A stretch of 11,573 bases of DNA from CAINDR01 sp964495615 (lineage in GTDB: Bacteria > Patescibacteriota > Patescibacteriia > Patescibacteriales > UBA12465), in assembly GCA_964495615.1 (NCBI GenBank), contig CAZBVX010000022.1:1-11573 (forward strand). The letters run 5' to 3'. Of the stretch, positions 1-6,953 are shown in pieces; within the stretch, counting starts at the first letter, position 1; the number at the start of each line of letters is the position of its first letter. Made by a program: the position numbers and the translations under genes. The notes under the pieces are model-generated. The model had not been told where the DNA came from. It worked only from the letters and a program-made list of their open reading frames with translations, and made no database searches.

Positions 1-516
1 AGACAAGTTTTGGCTGACACCAAAGATCGCAGCGAAGTTCGCGGTGGTGGTAAAAAGCCATGGAAGCAAAAAGGTACTGGTCGCGCTCGTGCTGGTTCTA
101 GCCGTTCTCCATTATGGCGTGGCGGTGGTGTAATTTTTGGTCCAACTAGCGATCGTAATTTCAGTGTCAAAATAAACAAAAAAATGAAGCAAAAAGCTTT
201 GTTAATGGCTATTTCTGACAAGGTTAGCAATTCCAGCTTTGTCGCTTTGGACAAAATAGAATTACCAGCTTTCAAAACCAAGGATTTTAACAACTTCCTA
301 ACGGCAATTGAAAAAGAAGTTTTAGCAAATGAACGTCGCAGTGTCTTGGTAATAAATTCCATCAAAGACGAAAAAGTAAAATATTCCGGCCGCAACTTAA
401 GCGGCGTTGAAATTATCAACTTGGAAAATTTGAACATTTTGGATGTTCTAAAATATCGCAACCTGATCATGACCGAAGATGCGATTAAAAAAATTTCCGA
501 GCAATATAGTAAATAA
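1..516 (+). CDS. rplD: 50S ribosomal protein L4 (5'-truncated by window edge)
   Basis: L4 is an early-assembling 50S protein that binds 23S rRNA; its extended loop lines the peptide exit tunnel. The reading frame is open from base 1 and ends at TAA 514–516, giving 171 visible residues. The hallmark loop VRGGGKKPWKQKGTGRAR, followed by GSSRSPLWRGGGVIFGP, lies near the visible N-terminus. A complete L4 is about 200–210 residues, so roughly 35–40 N-terminal residues lie upstream. The TTG at position 10 is in frame but falls inside the conserved protein, so it is not the start. In E. coli L4 also represses its own operon through the leader mRNA; that leader is outside this window, so regulation cannot be judged. 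Next is rplW after 23 nt, in the usual S10-operon order. Confidence 0.96.
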   Translation, partial: RQVLADTKDRSEVRGGGKKPWKQKGTGRARAGSSRSPLWRGGGVIFGPTSDRNFSVKINKKMKQKALLMAISDKVSNSSFVALDKIELPAFKTKDFNNFLTAIEKEVLANERRSVLVINSIKDEKVKYSGRNLSGVEIINLENLNILDVLKYRNLIMTEDAIKKISEQYSK

Positions 517-539
517 TTAGAAGCAGTATTATTAAACAT

Positions 540-965
540 ATGGCTACAAGTACTACCGAAAAGAAGCCGGCAAAAAAACCGGTGACAAAAAAAGAAGAAA
601 AGAGCATGAAGGATCTTTATTCCACTCCAGCTGCTTCTGTTGCAAAAACAACAAGCAAGGCAAAAGAGGGAACAAAATCCGTTTCTGCTTATCGCGTTTT
701 AGTAAAACCAATGATTACTGAAAAAGCTGCTGATTTGGGCGCCAAAAACAAATATGTTTTTATGGTCAGTATGGATGCCAACAAAATTGAAGTAGCCAAA
801 GCAATCAATTCTGTCTATGGTGTTAAAGTAGAAAAAGTTAATCTCATTCGTCAGGAAGGAAAAACAGTTGTTCGCGGTCGAATAAAAGGAAAACGAAAAG
901 ATTTCAAAAAAGCGATTGTTACTCTTGCCAAAGGAAACACAATCAGCATTTACGAAGGAGTCTAA
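540..965 (+). CDS. rplW: 50S ribosomal protein L23 with long lysine-rich N-terminal extension
   Basis: L23 sits at the rim of the 50S peptide exit tunnel and is the docking site for trigger factor and SRP. The conserved core occupies about residues 51–141 (YRVLVKPMITEKA, then KYVFMVSMDANKIEVAKAI, GVKVEKVN and GRIKGKRKDFKKAIVTL). In front lies an extension of about 50 residues rich in Lys, Ala, Thr and Ser, with no visible fold and probably disordered; typical L23 is about 95–100 residues. An in-frame ATG at 606 (residue 23) would shorten but not remove the tail. I prefer ATG 540 because it has the CAT-ATG context shared with neighbouring genes and leaves a normal 23-nt gap after rplD. No Shine-Dalgarno motif is visible. 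The assignment is firm; the start is slightly uncertain. Confidence 0.95.
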   Translation: MATSTTEKKPAKKPVTKKEEKSMKDLYSTPAASVAKTTSKAKEGTKSVSAYRVLVKPMITEKAADLGAKNKYVFMVSMDANKIEVAKAINSVYGVKVEKVNLIRQEGKTVVRGRIKGKRKDFKKAIVTLAKGNTISIYEGV

Positions 966-989
966 TTGAAAATATTTTATTGAATACAT

Positions 990-1826
990 ATGGGAATTAA
1001 AAAAGTAAAACCGAATACTCCAGGACGACGCCAAGCTACTTTTGATGATTTTGCCGACATCACCACTTCTACACCAGAAAAAAAATTACTGGTTATCAAG
1101 AAAAAAACTGGTGGACGCAACTCTCAAGGAAAAATCACAGTTCGCCACATTGGCGGCGGTGTCAAAAGATATATTCGTACCATTGATTTTAAGCGTGAAA
1201 AATTTGGTGTGCCAGCAAAAGTTGCTTCCATCGAATATGATCCAGGTCGTGGTTCCAGAATCTGTTTATTGCATTATGCTGACGGAGAAAAACGCTATAT
1301 CACCATGCCTTTGGGTCTAAAAGTTGGTGAAACCATTCTTAGTTCTCAGGAATTAATTGAAATCAAGACTGGAAATGCGATGCCAGTTCAATTCATTCCA
1401 GCTGGCGTACAAATTCATAATATTGAATTGGAACCTGGCAAGGGAGCAAAAATCTGTCGTGGTGCTGGAAACGTTGTTTATGTCATGGGTGTTGAAGGGA
1501 AATATGCTCAGTTGAAAATGCCAAGCGGTGAAATTCGTCTCGTTAGAAAAGAATGTCTTTGCACCATTGGTCAAGTAAGCAACCCAGAATTACGTCACTT
1601 AAAATTAGGAAAAGCCGGCCGCACTCGCTTGTTAGGTGTTCGCCCAACTGTCCGCGGTACTGCCATGAATCCAGTTGATCATCCACACGGAGGTGGTGAA
1701 GGTAATCAATCAATCGGTTTGAAGAACCCAAAAACCAAATGGGGTAAGCCAGCTCTTGGTGTTAAAACCAGAAAGAACAGCCGCTCCAACAAGATGATTG
1801 TTAAACGTCGCGCTAAGAGAAAATAA
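990..1826 (+). CDS. rplB: 50S ribosomal protein L2
   Basis: L2 is a large, highly conserved 23S rRNA-binding protein needed for subunit joining and for shaping the peptidyl-transferase region. The 278 residues match the family length. Visible hallmarks are KKTGGRNSQGKITVRHIGGG, YDPGRGSRICLLHYADGEKRYI, and the signature MNPVDHPHGGGEG, which holds His231 and His233, followed by WGKPALGVKTRK near the C-terminus. The start at 990 (ACAT-ATG) lies 24 nt after rplW. An AGGAG string at 956–960 is 29 nt upstream, inside the end of rplW, and too far away to act as an ordinary ribosome binding site. Nothing is odd in the protein. Shadow frames over this gene on both strands are not supported. Confidence 0.98.
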   Translation: MGIKKVKPNTPGRRQATFDDFADITTSTPEKKLLVIKKKTGGRNSQGKITVRHIGGGVKRYIRTIDFKREKFGVPAKVASIEYDPGRGSRICLLHYADGEKRYITMPLGLKVGETILSSQELIEIKTGNAMPVQFIPAGVQIHNIELEPGKGAKICRGAGNVVYVMGVEGKYAQLKMPSGEIRLVRKECLCTIGQVSNPELRHLKLGKAGRTRLLGVRPTVRGTAMNPVDHPHGGGEGNQSIGLKNPKTKWGKPALGVKTRKNSRSNKMIVKRRAKRK

Positions 1827-1850
1827 TAATTAAAATTCTCTCCAAAAATT

Positions 1851-2138
1851 ATGTCAAGAAGTTTGAAAAAGGGACCATATATTAACCCACGTATTATCAA
1901 AAAAGTTCAAGATGCCAAGCCAGGTGATAAAGCGGTGATCAAAGTTTGGGATCGCGCTTGCACCATAACTCCAGCTATGGTTGGTTTTACCTTTGGTGTC
2001 CATAACGGAAAAATCCATGTTCCAGTCTACGTTGTTGAAAATATGGTTGGTCATCGTTTGGGTGAATTTGCTTCCACCAAAAAATTTGTTTCTCATGGTG
2101 GTAAAATGGCAAAAACTCAGGCTCAAGCCAAAAAGTAA
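1851..2138 (+). CDS. rpsS: 30S ribosomal protein S19
   Basis: S19 binds 16S rRNA in the head of the 30S subunit, pairs with S13, and contacts the A-site finger bridge. The protein has 95 residues against about 92 usually. It begins MSRSLKKGPYI, a family hallmark, and carries the core stretch TITPAMVGFTFGVHNGKIHVPVYVVENMVGHRLGEFA (quoted in pieces: TITPAMVGFTFGVHNGK, then VGHRLGEFA). The C-terminus is a short basic tail. The start ATG at 1851 is preceded by AAATT and no Shine-Dalgarno motif; the gap from rplB is 24 nt. Order rplB-rpsS-rplV is universal for the S10 operon. No abnormality is seen. Confidence 0.97.
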   Translation: MSRSLKKGPYINPRIIKKVQDAKPGDKAVIKVWDRACTITPAMVGFTFGVHNGKIHVPVYVVENMVGHRLGEFASTKKFVSHGGKMAKTQAQAKK

Positions 2139-2165
2139 TCCCTTCTTATATTAATCAAGAATCCT

Positions 2166-2684
2166 ATGGAAATTAAAGCAAGTTTAAACCAATTGAGGAT
2201 GTCCCCTCGCAAAGTTCGTTTAGTTTCGGACCTTGTTAGAACATTACCGGTTGACAAAGCAATCAATCAGCTCCGTTTCGCTAACAAGCTCGCCGCTGCT
2301 CCATTGCAAAAATTAATCGAATCTGCAATTGCTAATGCCAACAATCTTTATGGCATCAGTCGGGACAATTTAATGATCAAGAGTCTTTATGTTGATGAAG
2401 GTAATACTTTAAAACGTTGGATGCCTCGTGCTCATGGACGTGCCACCACTTTACGCAAACGTTCTTGTCACATTCATGTCACTCTTGCTGAAATTAATGA
2501 TAGTGGTCCAAAAACCAAAAAAACTAGCAAGATTGAAGCTCCGATCAAATTAGAAACTATTGCTGACGAAGCCAAGAAGAGCACCAAAAAGACTGAAGGA
2601 AAAAACAAAGAGGCTGCCAAGAAAGAAGAAACAAAAGGCGGCAAAGGTTTCACTAAAAAAGTTTTTAATCGCAAAGTCGGTTAA
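2166..2684 (+). CDS. rplV: 50S ribosomal protein L22 with long C-terminal basic tail
   Basis: L22 contacts most 23S rRNA domains; its hairpin helps form the constriction of the exit tunnel and its globular part lies at the tunnel mouth. The core spans about residues 1–110, with LNQLRMSPRKVRLVSDLVR at the start and GNTLKRWMPRAHGRATTLRK in the hairpin, ending in HIHVTLAE. It is followed by about 60 extra residues, very rich in Lys, Glu, Thr and Ala, ending KKVFNRKVG. Typical L22 is about 110–115 residues, so the length of 172 is unusual. The tail is probably disordered and of unknown role; the frame is open and the base composition resembles the core, so a frameshift is unlikely. The ATG at 2166 follows rpsS by 27 nt without an SD motif. 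Confidence 0.95.
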   Translation: MEIKASLNQLRMSPRKVRLVSDLVRTLPVDKAINQLRFANKLAAAPLQKLIESAIANANNLYGISRDNLMIKSLYVDEGNTLKRWMPRAHGRATTLRKRSCHIHVTLAEINDSGPKTKKTSKIEAPIKLETIADEAKKSTKKTEGKNKEAAKKEETKGGKGFTKKVFNRKVG

Positions 2685-2723
2685 TTCGCAAAATAATTAT
2701 TGACTCAACTAATTACACTTACT

Positions 2724-3404
2724 ATGGGTAGAAAAGTAAATCCAAAAATATTCCGCATGGGCATCACCAAAACTTGGTCTTCGGTTTGGTTTAAGAGTGG
2801 AGACTCCTACATCAAATCCGTCAAACAAGACATTGCTGTTCGTCGCTACATGATCAAGGAATTCAAGGAAGCTGGAATTGACCGCGTTGAAATCGTGAGA
2901 ACCAGCACCAAGGTTCAAATTGATGTTTGGACTGGTAAACCAGGTTTGATTATTGGCCGCGGGGGAAATGGCGTTGAAGAATTGAAAAAAACTCTTCACA
3001 CCAAATTCTTAAAGAATTTCCGCATGGGTGATATCAACTTAAACATCAAAGAAGTTGCACGTCCAAATCTTAGTTCTCAAATCTTGATTCAATCCATGAT
3101 TTTAGAAATCGAGAAACGCGTTCCTTTCCGCAAAGTAATGAAGCAAGCAATCGGACGTGTTGAACGCGCTGGCGCTCAAGGTGTGAAAGTGGTTGTTTCT
3201 GGACGTTTGAATGGTGCAGAAATTGCTCGTACTGAAAAATTAGTTTTTGGAAAAGTTCCTTTGCATACTTTGCGTGCCGATATCGATTATTCTCGCGGCG
3301 TCGCCCACACCACTTATGGCGCAATTGGTCTTAAAGCTTGGATCTATCGCGGAGAAATTTTTGAAAAAGATAAAGAAACAAAAGGTGAAGTGCTTCAGAG
3401 TTAA
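2724..3404 (+). CDS. rpsC: 30S ribosomal protein S3
   Basis: S3 lies at the mRNA entry side of the 30S head and contributes to mRNA unwinding with S4 and S5. I start it at ATG 2724, giving MGRKVNPKIFRMGITKTW, which matches the invariant MGxKVNPxxxRxG opening. The frame is open back to a TTG at 2700, but the eight extra residues have no counterpart in the family. The product is 226 residues, close to the usual 210–235. The KH domain shows the GxxG loop GRGG at residues 78–81 in PGLIIGRGGNGVEEL. The C-terminal domain shows VSGRLNGAEIARTE and VPLHTLRADIDY and ends with a GVIGLK-like segment (TYGAIGLKAWIYRGEI). The gap from rplV is 39 nt with no SD motif. Confidence 0.97.
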   Translation: MGRKVNPKIFRMGITKTWSSVWFKSGDSYIKSVKQDIAVRRYMIKEFKEAGIDRVEIVRTSTKVQIDVWTGKPGLIIGRGGNGVEELKKTLHTKFLKNFRMGDINLNIKEVARPNLSSQILIQSMILEIEKRVPFRKVMKQAIGRVERAGAQGVKVVVSGRLNGAEIARTEKLVFGKVPLHTLRADIDYSRGVAHTTYGAIGLKAWIYRGEIFEKDKETKGEVLQS

Positions 3405-3431
3405 TTAGCTTTTTAATCTCAGACAAGAAAT

Positions 3432-3839
3432 ATGTTAATGCCAAAAAAAACTAAATATCGAAAAGATCACAAACGCCGCAAGGGCGGGACTGCAACTCGC
3501 ATAATCAAAGTAAGTTTCGGTGATTTCGGTCTAAAAACTTTAGACGCTCACTGGATTACTGCTCGCCAGATTGAATCCGCTCGCCGTGTTTTGACTAGAT
3601 ATGTCAAAAAAACTGGAAAAGTTTGGATTAGAATTTTTCCTGACAAACCAGTTACTGTGAAAGGTGGAGAAATTCCAATGGGTAAAGGTAAGGGTTCCGT
3701 TGATCACTATGTCGCTTGCGTCAAGCCAGGAACTGTCATGTTTGAAATGAATGGAGTAGATGAAAAAGTAGCCAAAGAAGCCTTGGAATTAGCTAGTCAT
3801 AAATTACCGGTCAAGTGTGCCGTTATTTCTAAAGAATAA
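3432..3839 (+). CDS. rplP: 50S ribosomal protein L16
   Basis: L16 organises the A-tRNA and peptidyl-transferase region of the 50S subunit and is a late assembly protein. The 135 residues match the family length. Visible hallmarks are MLMPKKTKYRKDHKRR at the N-terminus, WITARQIESARRVLTRY, KVWIRIFPDKPVT, MGKGKGSVDHYVACVKPG and HKLPVKCAV. An alternative ATG lies two codons in (3438), but most L16 proteins begin ML-x-PK, so 3432 is preferred; it also has the AAT-ATG context common here. The gap from rpsC is 27 nt. No SD motif and no abnormality are seen. Confidence 0.97.
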   Translation: MLMPKKTKYRKDHKRRKGGTATRIIKVSFGDFGLKTLDAHWITARQIESARRVLTRYVKKTGKVWIRIFPDKPVTVKGGEIPMGKGKGSVDHYVACVKPGTVMFEMNGVDEKVAKEALELASHKLPVKCAVISKE

Positions 3840-3862
3840 AACACGATAATTATTCAAGCAAT

Positions 3863-4048
3863 ATGGAATTTAAAGAAATACAACAAAAAAGCGTCAGTGA
3901 GTTGCACAAGCTCTTGGCCGATTCTCGCGACAAGCTGCGTGAACTCCGTTTTAAGGATTCCAACAAACAGCTGAAAAATGTTCGCGAAATCAGAAAAATC
4001 AAAGCGCAGGTCGCTCAGATTTTCACCTTGTTAAATAAACAAAAATAA
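3863..4048 (+). CDS. rpmC: 50S ribosomal protein L29
   Basis: L29 is a small helical-hairpin protein at the peptide exit site beside L23. The 61 residues form two predicted helices around a short turn. The characteristic stretches are SVSELHKLLADSRDKLRELRF near the middle (seen as ELHKLLADSRDKLRELRF) and NVREIRKIKAQVAQIFTLL near the end, corresponding to the family pattern of RxxKRxIARixTil. Length and position between rplP and rpsQ are standard. The ATG at 3863 is preceded by AGCAAT, with no SD motif, 23 nt after rplP. The next gene begins only 8 nt after the stop, so translational coupling to rpsQ is possible. Confidence 0.93.
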   Translation: MEFKEIQQKSVSELHKLLADSRDKLRELRFKDSNKQLKNVREIRKIKAQVAQIFTLLNKQK

Positions 4049-4056
4049 TTAATCAT

Positions 4057-4398
4057 ATGGCCGAGAAAAAAGTTGCCAAGAAAACCGTAAAAACTACCAC
4101 TTCAAAAACAGCTGCTCCAAAAGTTGCAAAAGTAAAACGTTTTGCACCAGTAGTCGCTCCAGAGAAGACAACCATCCAGAAAAAATTCAGTGGAGTAGTA
4201 GTTAGCGACAAAAGCGACAAGACAATTGTTGTTTTGGTTGAACGCGTTAAACTTGACCCAAAATATAAAAAAAGATTTGTTACTAGCAGAAAATACAAAG
4301 TTCATGATGAAAAAAATGAATTCAAAACTGGTGACAAGGTTACTTTTGTAGAATGCCGACCAATGAGCCGCGATAAGCGCTGGCGAGTAATCAAATAA
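4057..4398 (+). CDS. rpsQ: 30S ribosomal protein S17 with lysine/alanine-rich N-terminal extension
   Basis: S17 is a primary 16S rRNA-binding protein of the 30S body with an OB-like fold. The core is about residues 41–113, with FSGVVVSDKSDKTIVVLVER, then YKKRFVTSRKYKVHDEKN and GDKVTFVECRPMSRDKRWRV. Ahead of it are about 35–40 residues rich in Lys, Thr, Ala, Val and Pro, absent from typical S17 of about 80–90 residues. The only start upstream of the core is ATG 4057 (TCAT-ATG), 8 nt after rpmC; I see no internal ATG that would remove the tail. The C-terminus stops soon after the core and lacks the extra residues of the E. coli protein. The tail composition resembles those of L23 and L22. Confidence 0.95.
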   Translation: MAEKKVAKKTVKTTTSKTAAPKVAKVKRFAPVVAPEKTTIQKKFSGVVVSDKSDKTIVVLVERVKLDPKYKKRFVTSRKYKVHDEKNEFKTGDKVTFVECRPMSRDKRWRVIK

Positions 4399-4408
4399 TT
4401 GTAAAGAT

Positions 4409-4783
4409 ATGATTCAAACCCAAAGTGTATTAAAAGTAGCAGACAATTCCGGCGCAAAGAATGTAATGTGTATTCAAGTTTCCGGAGGCTACAAAAAACG
4501 TTACGCAAGTGTTGGCGACATTATTGTTTGTGCTGTTCGCTCCGCTGCTCCTCATGCCGCCATCAAAAAAGGTGACGTAGTAAAAGCAGTAGTTGTTCGC
4601 ACCAAAAAAGAAATTCGTCGCGCTGATGGTTCATATTTGCGTTTTGATGATAATGCTTGCGTGGTAATTACTGACAAAGAAAAAAAAGAGCCGAGAGGAA
4701 CCAGAATTTTTGGCCCAGTGGCTCGTGAAATCCGCCGTGCTGGTTTCATCAAAATCGCCTCATTGGCGCCAGAAGTATTATAA
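4409..4783 (+). CDS. rplN: 50S ribosomal protein L14
   Basis: L14 lies on the 50S interface near the GTPase-factor region and forms an intersubunit bridge with 16S rRNA; in many bacteria it is the target of the silencing factor RsfS. The 124 residues match the usual 122–123. Hallmarks are MIQTQSVLKVADNSGAKN at the start, VGDIIVCAVRSA, KGDVVKAVVVRTKKEIRR, the segment RFDDNACVVI, and GTRIFGPVAREIR near the C-terminus. The start at 4409 lies 10 nt after rpsQ. In E. coli rplN opens the spc operon behind its own promoter; here the 10-nt gap shows no obvious promoter, so readthrough from the S10 part seems likely. Confidence 0.97.
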   Translation: MIQTQSVLKVADNSGAKNVMCIQVSGGYKKRYASVGDIIVCAVRSAAPHAAIKKGDVVKAVVVRTKKEIRRADGSYLRFDDNACVVITDKEKKEPRGTRIFGPVAREIRRAGFIKIASLAPEVL

Positions 4784-4815
4784 TCGTTACGGAAAGTTTT
4801 AAAGTTTTCAATAAT

Positions 4816-5136
4816 ATGTCAATCAAAAAAGGAGATAAAGTAAAAATTTTGACCGGAAAAGACAAGGGTAAAGCTGGAAAGGTTTTGCAAATCTTGCCTT
4901 CCGAAGGCCGAGTCAGTGTTGAAGGTTTGAACCTTCTAGTCAAACACCTTCGCCCGCGCCGTTCTGGTGAAAAAGGTCAAAGAATAGAATTCCCGGCTTT
5001 TATTAATTTGTCCAACGTGGCTATTATCTGTCCAAAATGTGGCAAACAAAGCAGATTGGCTTCCAAGGTAGTAAAAGGAGAAAAGAAAGACCAGAAATTC
5101 CGTGTTTGTAAAAAATGCCAAGAAGTTATTGAATAA
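4816..5136 (+). CDS. rplX: 50S ribosomal protein L24 (zinc-knuckle form)
   Basis: L24 is an early 50S assembly initiator and sits at the exit-tunnel surface. The 106 residues begin with a KOW motif (IKKGDKVKILTGKDKGKAGK, residues 3–22), then VEGLNLLVKHLRP. The C-terminal part has four cysteines in a CPKC (72–75) and CKKC (98–101) pair, a likely zinc site, as in many but not all bacterial L24 proteins. The ATG at 4816 is 32 nt after rplN. A GGAAAG string about 20 nt before the start is too distant to be a convincing ribosome binding site. No defects are visible. Confidence 0.96.
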   Translation: MSIKKGDKVKILTGKDKGKAGKVLQILPSEGRVSVEGLNLLVKHLRPRRSGEKGQRIEFPAFINLSNVAIICPKCGKQSRLASKVVKGEKKDQKFRVCKKCQEVIE

Positions 5137-5163
5137 GTTTCAATCTAAAATTGTCCAATCAAT

Positions 5164-5709
5164 ATGATTAATATCAAAGAACAATATAAAAACATCGCTG
5201 TTCCTCAACTGAAAGAAAAGTTTGGCTTCAAAAATCCAATTTTGGTGCCAAAAATTTCCAAAGTAGTTTTGAACGCCGGTTTTGGTAAGCACACCAAAGA
5301 AAAGGAGCTTATCGCTAATATTGAAAAGAGTTTGGGGAAAATCGCTGGTCAAAAACCAATGATGTCCAAAGCCAAAAAATCTATTTCCGCTTTCAAAATT
5401 AGAGAGGGAATGGTGATCGGCTCAACCGTAACTCTACGCGGTAAAAGAATGAATGATTTTCTTAACAAACTCATCAACGTTACTTTTCCTCGCGTCCGCG
5501 ATTTCCGCGGTATCAGTGATAAATCAGTTGATAATTGTGGCAACATCACCATCGGTTTCAAGGATCAAAGTTGTTTCCCAGAAATCAAAGCCGAAGACGC
5601 TGATCATTTATTTGGCTTAGAAGTATGTATCGCTACTAACGCAAGAAACAAAGAAGAAGGTCTTGAATTATTCAAGCTTCTCGGTTTCCCTTTCAAAAAG
5701 AACCAATAA
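5164..5709 (+). CDS. rplE: 50S ribosomal protein L5
   Basis: L5 binds 5S rRNA in the central protuberance of the 50S subunit and contacts P-site tRNA and S13. The 181 residues fit the family norm of about 179. Visible hallmarks are VPKISKVVLNAGFG, GQKPMMSKAKKSISAFKIREG (in pieces: GQKPMMSKAKKSISAFK, REG), VTLRGKRMNDFL, FPRVRDFRGISDKS, GNITIGFKDQSCFPEI and a C-terminal LLGFPFKK. The ATG at 5164 (TCAAT-ATG) follows rplX by 27 nt. In E. coli the S8 repressor site overlaps the start of this gene; I see no clear equivalent helix here, though this was judged only by eye. Confidence 0.97.
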   Translation: MINIKEQYKNIAVPQLKEKFGFKNPILVPKISKVVLNAGFGKHTKEKELIANIEKSLGKIAGQKPMMSKAKKSISAFKIREGMVIGSTVTLRGKRMNDFLNKLINVTFPRVRDFRGISDKSVDNCGNITIGFKDQSCFPEIKAEDADHLFGLEVCIATNARNKEEGLELFKLLGFPFKKNQ

Positions 5710-5721
5710 TTACTAATTGAT

Positions 5722-5907
5722 ATGGCAAGAACTGCATTAATTGTTAAAGCAAAAAGAAAACCAAAATTTTCCACGAGAAAAATCAATCGTTGCTGGCGCT
5801 GCGGCCGCAATCATGGATATATGAGAGACTTCGGTCTTTGCCGTATTTGTTTTCGTGAATTAGCTAATAACGGTGATCTTCCGGGCATCACAAAATCTAG
5901 CTGGTAA
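5722..5907 (+). CDS. rpsN: 30S ribosomal protein S14, zinc-binding (type Z)
   Basis: S14 is a 30S head protein beside S3 and S10. The 61-residue length and two CxxC pairs (Cys24/Cys27 in NRCWRCGR and Cys40/Cys43 in GLCRICFREL) identify the short zinc-binding form, as opposed to the longer cysteine-free form of about 100 residues in E. coli. Other family marks are MARTALIVKAKRKPKF at the start and LPGITKSSW at the end. The ATG at 5722 (TGAT-ATG) lies 12 nt after rplE. A 46-nt AT-rich gap follows; it holds no clear promoter, only a short CCGG repeat at its beginning. Confidence 0.97.
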   Translation: MARTALIVKAKRKPKFSTRKINRCWRCGRNHGYMRDFGLCRICFRELANNGDLPGITKSSW

Positions 5908-5953
5908 TTTCCGGTCCCGGTTTTAAAGATAAAAATATTATTATTGAAAAAAT

Positions 5954-6364
5954 ATGACAGATCCAATCGCAGACATGTTCACAAGAATCAGAAACGCTTC
6001 AGCCGTCAAAAAGGCCGAAATCGTTCTGCCTTTGAGCAAGCTCAAGCTTGAAATCGCCAAAATCATGGAAAGGGAAGGCTGGGTTAAAAAGGCAGAAGTG
6101 CTTTCTAACGCCAATGTTGGCAAGAAGGCCGGTTTTGATGAACTGCGAATCACTTTGAAATATCAGAAAAGTGGACGTCCAAGCATCAGTTCCATCAAAC
6201 GTATCAGCAAACCAGGTTTGCGTGTTTATGTTGATAAGGACCACGTCCCAACAGTCTTAAACAATTTTGGTATTGCAATCTTGTCCACCTCCAAAGGAGT
6301 GATGACCAACCATGAAGCTCGCAAAGAAAAGATTGGCGGGGAAGTGCTTGGAGAAATCTTCTAA
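5954..6364 (+). CDS. rpsH: 30S ribosomal protein S8
   Basis: S8 is a primary binder of the central domain of 16S rRNA and, in E. coli, the translational repressor of the spc operon. The 136 residues are normal in length. It opens MTDPIADMFTRIRNA, carries LPLSKLKLEIAKIMEREGW, and ends in the strongly conserved GIAILSTSKGVMTNHEAR followed by GGEVLGEIF. The ATG at 5954 follows a run of A bases (GAAAAAAT-ATG), 46 nt after rpsN, the longest of the gaps between ribosomal-protein genes here. Whether it also regulates this operon cannot be told from the sequence, since no obvious target helix was found. Confidence 0.97.
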   Translation: MTDPIADMFTRIRNASAVKKAEIVLPLSKLKLEIAKIMEREGWVKKAEVLSNANVGKKAGFDELRITLKYQKSGRPSISSIKRISKPGLRVYVDKDHVPTVLNNFGIAILSTSKGVMTNHEARKEKIGGEVLGEIF

Positions 6365-6387
6365 TTACTAAATAGAATTTTAAATAT

Positions 6388-6933
6388 ATGTCACGATTAG
6401 GAAAATTACCAATTATCTTGCCAGCTGGTGTTACTGTTTCTTTTGAAAACAACATCCTCACAGTCAAAGGCCCAAAAGGAGAATTAAAGCGCGAAATCAA
6501 AAAACCAGTAGTACTGACGATTAACGAAAAAGAAATTGTTGTTTCTGTTGAAGATTCCACCGACCAAAAGCAACGTGCTTTTTGGGGTTTGTTTCGCGGT
6601 TTAATTAACAACATGATTATTGGTGTTAGTGTTGGTTTCACCAAAAAACTAGAAATCAATGGTGTCGGTTATCGCGCCAATGTTGCTGGTAAAATTCTCA
6701 ATTTGAGTCTTGGTTATTCTCATCCAATTGTTTTTACTTTACCAGAGGGAATCACCGCCACTGTTGAAGGAAATATCATCGCTATTTCCGGAATTGATAA
6801 CGAATTAATTGGTAACGTTGCTTATAAAATCAGAAAATTCCGCAAACCTGAACCATACAAAGGAAAAGGTGTGAAATATCAAACAGAAGTTATTAGACGC
6901 AAGGCTGGCAAATCTGCCGCCAAAGGTAAATAA
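6388..6933 (+). CDS. rplF: 50S ribosomal protein L6
   Basis: L6 has two related domains and sits near the base of the L7/L12 stalk and the sarcin-ricin loop, where it supports factor binding. The 181 residues match the usual 175–180. The N-terminal domain begins MSRLGKLPIILPAGVTVSF and has LTVKGPKGELKREI; the linker shows FTKKLEINGVGYRANVAGK with LNLSLGYSHPI; the C-terminal domain ends FRKPEPYKGKGVKYQTEVIRR (seen as RKPEPYKGKGVKY) plus a short basic tail. The ATG at 6388 (AAATAT-ATG) lies 23 nt after rpsH. No SD motif and no abnormality. Confidence 0.97.
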   Translation: MSRLGKLPIILPAGVTVSFENNILTVKGPKGELKREIKKPVVLTINEKEIVVSVEDSTDQKQRAFWGLFRGLINNMIIGVSVGFTKKLEINGVGYRANVAGKILNLSLGYSHPIVFTLPEGITATVEGNIIAISGIDNELIGNVAYKIRKFRKPEPYKGKGVKYQTEVIRRKAGKSAAKGK

Positions 6934-6953
6934 TTAGCATTTTGTGAAATAAT

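Noticed and set aside
956..960. AGGAG as ribosome binding site of rplB
   Set aside because: It is 29 nt from the ATG and encodes the last residues of L23; usable spacing is about 5–10 nt.
2700..2723. Upstream TTG start for rpsC
   Set aside because: The eight added residues have no counterpart in S3, whereas ATG 2724 gives the invariant MGxKVNP opening and shares the T-ATG context.
4779..4784. TATAAT at the end of rplN as an internal promoter for rplX
   Set aside because: No -35-like box lies 16–18 nt upstream and there is no extended TG; in such AT-rich DNA a lone TATAAT is expected by chance.
6204..6659. 151-residue minus-strand open frame across rpsH/rplF
   Set aside because: It is antisense to two certain genes, has no family-like features, and no promoter was seen for it.
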